Shown here in pieces: positions 1 to 4,827 of a stretch of DNA of 8,462 nucleotides. Each line of letters opens with the position of its first letter. Position 1 is the first letter of the stretch. The stretch lies in contig CAAFRM010000199.1 of NCBI GenBank assembly GCA_900765465.1, positions 1-8,462 of the forward strand. Direction: 5' to 3'. The notes beneath the pieces were generated by a model. That model was not told the DNA's origin. It saw nothing but the letters and a program-made list of their open reading frames with translations, and searched no databases. The stretch is from an uncultured Prevotella sp. GTDB taxonomy: Bacteria; Bacteroidota; Bacteroidia; Bacteroidales; Bacteroidaceae. The translations under genes were made by a program, and so were the position numbers.

Positions 1-1131
1 ATCATTCTCGAAACCGTTGGAATTGTACCAGAGCATCAGGCTTACCTTCTTGCTCTTGGCATACTTGCTCAACTCTTCGATGCGCTTTCCACCAATCTGC
101 TTGTCCCACCAGTTATCCACCAAGATGGCTTCGTAACCCTGGGCGGCAGCCACATCCACCATCTTCACCTGGTCGTCATAGTTAATGGAATTGTCCTGCC
201 AGATGAGCCAGCTCCAGGTATAGCGCGATGGCTTGTAAGTCTGACTCGCCTCGTACAATGGTTCAACCACATCGTAAGGGATGGTGGTCTCTACGATAGG
301 AGCCAGCGAAGAACCCACGGTGATGGTGCGCCAAGGAGTTTCTCCCGGCAATGGGATGCCGGCAAATTCAGAACCGACGCCATTGTTCTCGCCCTTCTGA
401 GGGAAGGCTACGGTATAGCCCTTGCCTGGCTCGTAATCTGAAAGACGACAACCAGGATAAGCGCTCGAAACACCGGTTTCGCTAACCAGTACCCAACCGT
501 CGTTGCCTACCTTGAAGAGGCAAGGGAAGGTATAGCCCACACCAAACTGCGACTTCACGTTCATCGGAGCATCCGGAGTGTATTCCTCCTCGTAAGAAGG
601 CTTGGTGCGCTCCCAACCCGTCATCGGAGTAATCTGAGGACAGAGGAAAGTGGTGGTCTTCTCAGGGAAGTTGAAACCGCTCACCTCATTATAGATAATC
701 ACCGACTTAGGATTGTCCTTCTTAGGACGAATCATCTCATACTTGTAGGCGATGTCGTTGTTGGAAACATGCAGACGGAGAGTCATGGAATCCTTCTTGC
801 TATTGATGAATCCGATAGTAGCCTCATAGGCATCTTTCTCGATTTTCTCTTTCTTGATACGGGTCATCTTGTAAGCCAGATGCTTCTTCTCACTCTTGAG
901 GGCACCCATCTTCAGGTTCTGTGAGAAATCGCCATAGTTGGCTACCAATCCCAGAGCCGATGCTCCTATCATCTGCTTTCCATTGTAATCCACCGTATAG
1001 AAAGCCTTGCCTTCCTTACACTCCACACTCACGGCGAGTTTGCCATCAGGAGAAGTCACGGTATAATTGTTTGCCTGGGCGCAGACAGCACAGAGCAACA
1101 AAATACCACTCAAAAAACTTTTTTGCTTCAT
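1..1131 (-). CDS. Glycoside hydrolase family 97 (SusB/alpha-galactosidase-like), N-terminal 377 residues, C-terminus outside the window
   Basis: Extracytoplasmic glycosidase of family GH97, whose characterised members are alpha-glucosidases (SusB) and alpha-galactosidases. Reading leftward from the ATG at 1131-1129 gives 377 uninterrupted codons to the window edge. Residues 1-20 form a type I signal peptide (MKQK, a hydrophobic run, then cleavage after AQA). Residues about 22-285 are the beta-sandwich GH97 N-domain. From about 290 the catalytic TIM barrel begins, with YTWSWLIWQD (304-313), DDQVKMVDVAAAQGYEAILVD (319-339, with W341-W342 after it) and LMLWYNSNG (365-373). The family is usually 640-740 residues, so about half is missing, including the strands carrying the catalytic acids. 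Substrate and the retaining/inverting mechanism therefore cannot be judged. It is transcribed away from hflX. Upstream lie a TAATTTTG box and two direct repeats, suggesting regulated expression. No susC/susD genes are visible. Family assignment is from recognised motifs, and the specific activity is unknown. Confidence 0.9.
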   Translation of the reverse strand, partial: MKQKSFLSGILLLCAVCAQANNYTVTSPDGKLAVSVECKEGKAFYTVDYNGKQMIGASALGLVANYGDFSQNLKMGALKSEKKHLAYKMTRIKKEKIEKDAYEATIGFINSKKDSMTLRLHVSNNDIAYKYEMIRPKKDNPKSVIIYNEVSGFNFPEKTTTFLCPQITPMTGWERTKPSYEEEYTPDAPMNVKSQFGVGYTFPCLFKVGNDGWVLVSETGVSSAYPGCRLSDYEPGKGYTVAFPQKGENNGVGSEFAGIPLPGETPWRTITVGSSLAPIVETTIPYDVVEPLYEASQTYKPSRYTWSWLIWQDNSINYDDQVKMVDVAAAQGYEAILVDNWWDKQIGGKRIEELSKYAKSKKVSLMLWYNSNGFEND

Positions 1132-1170
1132 TTTATTTGTTTATTTATATAGGTTGTTCATTCTACACTG

Positions 1171-1178
1171 CAAAATTA
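1171..1178 (-). promoter_or_regulatory. Putative GH97 promoter, -7 box TAATTTTG
   Basis: Read on the minus strand this is TAATTTTG, a full match to the Bacteroidetes -7 element TAnnTTTG, about 40 nt before the GH97 ATG, predicting transcription start near 1165 and a leader of about 35 nt. At the expected -33 position (around 1198-1202) the minus strand reads C-rich, not TTTG. The missing -33 element would fit a promoter that needs an activator, such as one bound at the direct repeats just upstream. Assigned by consensus and position only. Confidence 0.5.
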
Positions 1179-1223
1179 ATGTTTTTAGCGGAATAAAAGG
1201 GGTATTATTCGTTAAAATATAAG

Positions 1224-1272
1224 CAAAATCCGGGAAATGAGCGCAAAAAGGTACAAAATCAGGGGAAATGAG
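1224..1272. repeat. Tandem-spaced direct repeats upstream of GH97, candidate activator site
   Basis: Two near-identical copies on the plus strand: CAAAATCCGGGAAATGAG at 1224-1241 and CAAAATCAGGGGAAATGAG at 1254-1272. They start 30 bp apart, close to three helical turns, and are each followed by an A-rich stretch. They lie about 60-107 bp upstream of the predicted GH97 transcription start, where a dimeric activator would bind on one face of the helix. Hybrid two-component AraC-type regulators and SusR-like regulators are common activators of Bacteroidetes glycan genes, but no regulator gene is in the window, so the identity of any binder is unknown. Confidence 0.45.
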
Positions 1273-1293
1273 TCCAGAAAAAAGTCCATCAAC

Positions 1294-1400
1294 TTAAAAG
1301 CCCCGACTCCCGTCGAGGCTTTTGAAGTTTTTGAATGTTTCAGCAGTTTGTGTTTTTTATGTAGTTATGATTTGCGTTTTGAAAATCAGTTTTCTAATTC
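1294..1400 (-). ncRNA. Putative small noncoding RNA of about 105 nt
   Basis: A self-contained leftward transcription unit without a protein gene. It has a consensus promoter at 1438-1407, a predicted start near 1400, and an intrinsic terminator at 1323-1296. Within the transcript (minus-strand reading) the 5' end can form GAAAA-CUGA-UUUUC (1394-1381). The middle, about 1380-1324, is A/C-rich, G-poor and seemingly unstructured. It is followed by the terminator stem. The motif UUCAAAA occurs three times (plus-strand 1320-1326, 1329-1335 and 1377-1383) and could act as repeated seed sequences. There is no ATG on this strand between promoter and terminator, which argues against a leader peptide with a standard start. 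Structured 5' end, open A-rich middle and Rho-independent 3' end is the usual layout of a trans-acting sRNA. Alternatives are a premature-termination leader for GH97 or a decayed unit. I do not recognise a known RNA family. Confidence 0.45.
1296..1323 (-). terminator. Intrinsic terminator, minus strand (possibly bidirectional)
   Basis: On the minus strand the hairpin is AAAAGCC-U-CGAC, loop GGGA, GUCG-G-GGCUUUU: a 12-bp stem with one U-G wobble, ending in a U run. On the plus strand the same place gives a C-A mismatch, so the leftward reading is the more stable one. No rightward gene ends upstream of it, whereas a consensus leftward promoter lies about 85 bp upstream on the minus strand. It would also insulate GH97 from transcription coming from the hflX side. 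Confidence 0.75.
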
Positions 1401-1406
1401 CGCTTG

Positions 1407-1438
1407 CAAAAGTACGACAAATATTGATATAAATCAAA
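1407..1438 (-). promoter_or_regulatory. Bacteroidetes-type promoter reading leftward (small-RNA promoter)
   Basis: On the minus strand TTTG (1438-1435), a 20-bp spacer, then TACTTTTG (1414-1407) followed by CA. This matches both the -33 TTTG and the -7 TAnnTTTG elements with the spacing normal for the primary sigma factor of Bacteroides relatives. It is the best complete promoter in the intergenic region. No coding region starts directly downstream; a terminator follows about 100 nt later. Confidence 0.65.
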
Positions 1439-1468
1439 TAAAATAATACTTTTCATTCAAAAAATAAC

Positions 1469-1480
1469 GTAAACGTTTGC
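1469..1480. promoter_or_regulatory. LacI-family-operator-like palindrome
   Basis: GTAAACGTTTGC is a palindrome centred on CG, with 10 of 12 positions symmetric (only the T/G pair breaks it). The AAACGTTT core resembles operators of LacI/GalR-type regulators, which often have a central CG dyad. It lies about 31 bp upstream of the -33 element of the leftward promoter and about 140 bp upstream of the hflX promoter. One short palindrome in AT-rich DNA can occur by chance. Confidence 0.25.
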
Positions 1481-1620
1481 AAGTTTTGACGCTCAAAAAC
1501 AGGAAATCCCAGCAATCTTTACCTGCATTATCTACACTTGAAACAGGCATTGGTGACCCAGAAAACATAAAAAAAACATAATTTTACACCTTATTTATAT
1601 ATAGGATAGAGTTTTTTTAT

Positions 1621-1628
1621 TACCTTTG
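1621..1628 (+). promoter_or_regulatory. Putative hflX promoter, -7 box TACCTTTG
   Basis: TACCTTTG followed by CA is an exact TAnnTTTG -7 element, 27 bp before the hflX ATG, predicting a start near 1635 and a leader of about 20 nt. The -33 region (about 1596-1601) reads TATA-like rather than TTTG. The leader is A-rich with no strong Shine-Dalgarno, as is usual in this phylum. Confidence 0.65.
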
Positions 1629-1655
1629 CAACTTAGTAAATATTGAATTGAAAGA

Positions 1656-2903
1656 ATGAAAGAATTTGTTATATCAGAGGTCAAGGCGGAAACCGCTGTG
1701 CTCGTGGGTCTTATCACCAAGACACAGGACGAGGCCAAGACTAAGGAATATCTCGACGAGTTGGAGTTTCTTGCCGATACCGCAGGTGCCGTCACCGTGA
1801 AGCGATTCACGCAGAAGGTGGTGGCTCCTAACCAAACCACCTACGTGGGAAAGGGTAAGCTGGAGGAAATCAGACAATATATCAAGGAAGAGGAAGAGGA
1901 AGACAGAGAAATCGGTATGGTCATCTTTGACGATGAACTTTCGGCAAAGCAGATCAGAAACATCGAGCAGGAACTGCAGGTGAAGATCCTCGACCGTACT
2001 TCCCTGATTCTCGATATCTTCGCCATGCGTGCCCAGACCGCAGCTGCCAAGACCCAGGTAGAGCTGGCACAGTATCGCTACATGCTTCCACGCTTGCAGC
2101 GACTCTGGACCCACCTGGAGCGTCAGGGTGGTGGTTCAGGCTCCGGTGGCGGAAAGGGTTCCGTAGGTTTGCGTGGACCAGGTGAGACCCAGCTTGAGAT
2201 GGACCGCCGTATCATCCTCGGCAGAATGAGTCTGCTCAAGGAACGACTCGCAGAAATAGACAAGCAGAAGACTACCCAGCGAAAGAACCGCGGAAGAATG
2301 ATCCGTGTGGCGCTGGTGGGATATACCAACGTGGGAAAATCCACCATCATGAACCTGCTCAGCAAGAGCGAGGTGTTTGCAGAGAACAAGCTCTTTGCCA
2401 CACTCGATACCACCGTGAGAAAGGTGGTGGTAGACAACCTGCCATTCCTGCTTGCCGACACCGTGGGATTCATCCGCAAATTGCCTACCGACCTGGTGGA
2501 TTCCTTCAAGAGTACACTGGATGAGACCCGAGAGGCAGACCTGCTGCTGCACGTGGTTGACATCTCGCACCCCGACTTCGAGGAACAGATTCAGGTGGTA
2601 GAGAAGACACTGGAGGAACTGGAATGCGCCGACAAGCCATCGATGATTATCTTCAACAAGATAGATAACTACTCATGGGTGGAGAAGGAAGAGGACGACC
2701 TGACCCCGATGGAAAAGGAAAACATTCCGCTGGAAGACCTGAAGAAGACATGGATGGCGAAACTCAACGACGACTGTCTCTTCATCTCGGCAAAGAACAA
2801 GGAGAACATCGACGAGTTCCGCGAAGTGCTATACAAGAAAGTAAGAGAGCTCCACGTACAGAAGTACCCATACAACGACTTCCTGTACCAGGATTACGAA
2901 TAA
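1656..2903 (+). CDS. hflX: Ribosome-dissociating/rescue GTPase HflX
   Basis: Cytoplasmic GTPase of the HflX branch of the TRAFAC/Obg-HflX family, known in E. coli to bind the 50S subunit and split stalled ribosomes, notably after heat stress. The 415 residues match the usual length. Order: N-terminal GTP-bdp_N domain (about 10-110), helical middle domain (about 115-205) carrying QVELAQYRYMLPRLQRLWTH (134-153) and the HflX signature GPGETQLEMDRR (174-185), then the G domain. G1 is GYTNVGKST (222-230), G2 is Thr in LDTT (250-253), G3 is DTVG (268-271), G4 is NKID (334-337), G5 is SAK (378-380). All nucleotide-binding motifs are intact. A glycine/serine-rich insert (158-170) separates the middle-domain helices from the signature, and residues 78-82 are an acidic run. 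The ATG follows a TACCTTTG promoter directly and matches the family N-terminus. The next gene starts 25 bp after the stop, so co-transcription is likely. Confidence 0.96.
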   Translation: MKEFVISEVKAETAVLVGLITKTQDEAKTKEYLDELEFLADTAGAVTVKRFTQKVVAPNQTTYVGKGKLEEIRQYIKEEEEEDREIGMVIFDDELSAKQIRNIEQELQVKILDRTSLILDIFAMRAQTAAAKTQVELAQYRYMLPRLQRLWTHLERQGGGSGSGGGKGSVGLRGPGETQLEMDRRIILGRMSLLKERLAEIDKQKTTQRKNRGRMIRVALVGYTNVGKSTIMNLLSKSEVFAENKLFATLDTTVRKVVVDNLPFLLADTVGFIRKLPTDLVDSFKSTLDETREADLLLHVVDISHPDFEEQIQVVEKTLEELECADKPSMIIFNKIDNYSWVEKEEDDLTPMEKENIPLEDLKKTWMAKLNDDCLFISAKNKENIDEFREVLYKKVRELHVQKYPYNDFLYQDYE

Positions 2904-2928
2904 ACATTCACCCAAAAACGTATCAACA

Positions 2929-4785
2929 ATGAATGACTACAGACCTCTGACCTCCGAGGAAATCGAGGTGCTCAAGAGCAACGACTGTTGGGCAGAAGAC
3001 TGGACATCCATCAATGTCACAGAAGATTTCAAGCCAAACTTCATGCACCGCGTGATGCTCTATGGCGAGGTAAATATCGGTGCCTTCAACAAGAATGTGG
3101 AGGTGAGCCAAGGATTCGTGAAGCATGCTGGCATCAACAATGCCACCCTTCGCAACGTAACCATCGGAGATGATTGTCTCATCGAAAACGTGGGCAATTT
3201 CATCAACAACTATACCATCGGTGACGACTGCTACATCTCGAACATCTCGACCATGGAGACCACCGAGGGTGCCACCTATGGGGAGGGAAACCTGGTGAGC
3301 GTGCTCAACGAGGTGGGCGAAGGCAACGTGATTCTGTTCAGCGACCTGAACAGTCAGCTTGCCGCCTTCATGGTAAAGCATTTCTCCGACAAGGAACTGA
3401 AAGAGAAGATTCGCCAGCTCATCAAGACCGATATCGACAACAAGATGCCGGAAAGAGGTCAGATAGGCAACAACGTGAAGATTGTCAACACCAAGGAGAT
3501 AACCAACTGCATCATCAACGACTTCTGCGAAGTGAACGGTGCATCCCGTCTCAGCGACTGTACATTGCTCGGTTCAGCCCATGGCAACGTATATATCGGC
3601 ACCGGCGTCATTGCCGAGAATTCAATCATCGCCGAGGGCGCATCGGTTATCAACAGCGTGAAGATACAGGATTGCTACGTGGGCGAGGCGTGCCAGCTGA
3701 GCAATGGTTTTACGGCATCCACCTCTATCTTCTTCGCCAACAGCTACATGAGCAACGGCGAGGCATGTGCCGCCTTCTGTGGTCCATTCACCGCATCGCA
3801 TCATAAGAGCAGTCTGCTCATCGGCGGCATGTTCTCTTTCTATAATGCAGGTTCAGCCACCAACTTCAGCAACCATGCCTACAAGATGGGTCCTATGCAC
3901 TGGGGCATCCTGGAGCGCGGTTCGAAGACAGCCAGTGGAGCCTATCTCTTGATGCCAGCCACCCTGGGTTCGTTCTCGGTATGCTTCGGCAAGCTGATGC
4001 ACCACCCTAACACCCGCAACCTGCCATTTGCCTATCTGATAGCCGATGGCGATAAGATGTTCCTCATTCCAGGCAGAAACATCACCACCGTGGGTCTGTA
4101 CCGTGACATCAAGAAATGGCCTAAGCGTGACCTCCGTGCACAGGAAAACCGCAAGAGCATCGTGAACTTCGACTGGCTCTCTCCTTTCTCCGTGGGCGAG
4201 ATCCTGAAGGGAAAGAAGATTCTGGAAAGTCTGCGCGAGGTGACGGGCGACAACGTATCGCAGTATCTCTATCATGAGTACATCATCCCAGCCTCATCGC
4301 TACACAAGGGCATCAAGTACTACGACATCGCCCTGCGCATCTACATGGGTGCCGTATTGAAGAGAGTGCTCAAGCGCGACCCTTCCATCACCCCTCCAGC
4401 CACCCAGACCGGCATCGGCGACTGGGACGACCTTTCAGGACTCTTGCTGCCAGTGAGCGAGGAAGAGCGCATCGTCAACGACCTGCAGGATGGCACCATC
4501 GACAGCATCCAGCAGCTCATCGAGCGATTTGAGGAAATCGATGCCAACTATCGCCAGTATCAATGGGCATGGACCTACAAGATGGTGTGCGACTATTACG
4601 GCATCAGCGAAATCACACTGGAAGATGCCAACCGCATCCACGAAGACTACATCAAGGCACGCCGTTCCTGGATTGCAGAAATCAAGAAAGATGCCGAGAA
4701 GGAATACGCCATGGGCGATGTAGAGGAAGAGGTGTTCAGAAACTTCGTGAACAGCCTCAACCAGGAAGTGGATTACGAGAATTAA
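2929..4785 (+). CDS. DUF4954 family protein, left-handed beta-helix (hexapeptide-repeat) protein of unknown function
   Basis: 618 residues without signal peptide or membrane segment, so probably cytoplasmic. I recognise it as the DUF4954 family of Bacteroidota and some other phyla; no function is established. Two blocks show the hexapeptide pattern of left-handed beta-helix sugar acyl- and nucleotidyltransferases: residues about 47-107 (such as TIGDDCLIENV and TIGDDCYISNI) and about 178-265 (IGNNVKIVN, VYIGTGVIAENSIIAEGASV, KIQDCYVGEA). They are separated by a helical segment (about 139-175). Residues 289-360 look like the functional centre and are rich in polar residues typical of an active site: ASHHKSS, SNHAYKMGPMHWG, ERGSKTAS, then GKLMHHPN. 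Residues about 420-618 are mostly helical (KARRSWIAEIKKDAEKEYA near the end). A sugar-nucleotide or acyl substrate is only an inference from the fold. The gene begins 25 bp after hflX, suggesting one operon; M16 begins 42 bp later. Confidence 0.82.
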   Translation: MNDYRPLTSEEIEVLKSNDCWAEDWTSINVTEDFKPNFMHRVMLYGEVNIGAFNKNVEVSQGFVKHAGINNATLRNVTIGDDCLIENVGNFINNYTIGDDCYISNISTMETTEGATYGEGNLVSVLNEVGEGNVILFSDLNSQLAAFMVKHFSDKELKEKIRQLIKTDIDNKMPERGQIGNNVKIVNTKEITNCIINDFCEVNGASRLSDCTLLGSAHGNVYIGTGVIAENSIIAEGASVINSVKIQDCYVGEACQLSNGFTASTSIFFANSYMSNGEACAAFCGPFTASHHKSSLLIGGMFSFYNAGSATNFSNHAYKMGPMHWGILERGSKTASGAYLLMPATLGSFSVCFGKLMHHPNTRNLPFAYLIADGDKMFLIPGRNITTVGLYRDIKKWPKRDLRAQENRKSIVNFDWLSPFSVGEILKGKKILESLREVTGDNVSQYLYHEYIIPASSLHKGIKYYDIALRIYMGAVLKRVLKRDPSITPPATQTGIGDWDDLSGLLLPVSEEERIVNDLQDGTIDSIQQLIERFEEIDANYRQYQWAWTYKMVCDYYGISEITLEDANRIHEDYIKARRSWIAEIKKDAEKEYAMGDVEEEVFRNFVNSLNQEVDYEN

Positions 4786-4827
4786 TTGATAATTAATAAT
4801 TTATAGTTTACAGTTCATCATAAAAAA

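Larger units (their letters stand above)
1132..1655. other. Divergent intergenic region of 524 bp (regulatory, no protein gene)
   Basis: AT-rich region between leftward GH97 and rightward hflX. From left to right it holds the GH97 leader and promoter (to 1178), a direct-repeat pair (1224-1272), a terminator hairpin and small-RNA unit (1296-1400) with its promoter (1407-1438), a palindrome (1469-1480), and about 140 bp (1481-1620) in which I see nothing but AT-rich sequence with A and T tracts before the hflX promoter (1621-1628). Open frames that cross it (921-1196 and 1237-1446 on the plus strand) run over the antisense of GH97, the repeats or the terminator and show no protein-like composition, so I do not call them genes. 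Confidence 0.75.

Noticed and set aside
1141..1161. Tiny minus-strand upstream frame (MNNLYK then stop) in the GH97 leader
   Set aside because: Six codons in an A-rich leader are expected by chance, and there is no stall or attenuation hairpin between it and the GH97 start.
921..1196. 91-codon plus-strand open frame overlapping the start of GH97
   Set aside because: Most of it is antisense to the GH97 signal peptide and N-domain, whose own frame is clearly coding; the rest runs over the GH97 promoter.
1237..1446. 69-codon plus-strand open frame in the intergenic region
   Set aside because: It spans a direct repeat, the terminator hairpin and the opposite-strand promoter, begins inside the first repeat, and its Ser/Cys/Phe-rich translation does not look like a protein. 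No plus-strand promoter or start-site context precedes it.
4786..4827. AT-rich gap with TTGATAATTAATAATTTATAG-like near-repeats before the M16 gene
   Set aside because: It resembles the low-complexity TTGATAATT-type spacers seen between Bacteroidota genes. The near-repeats are too short and degenerate to call a repeat element, and no promoter or terminator can be supported.
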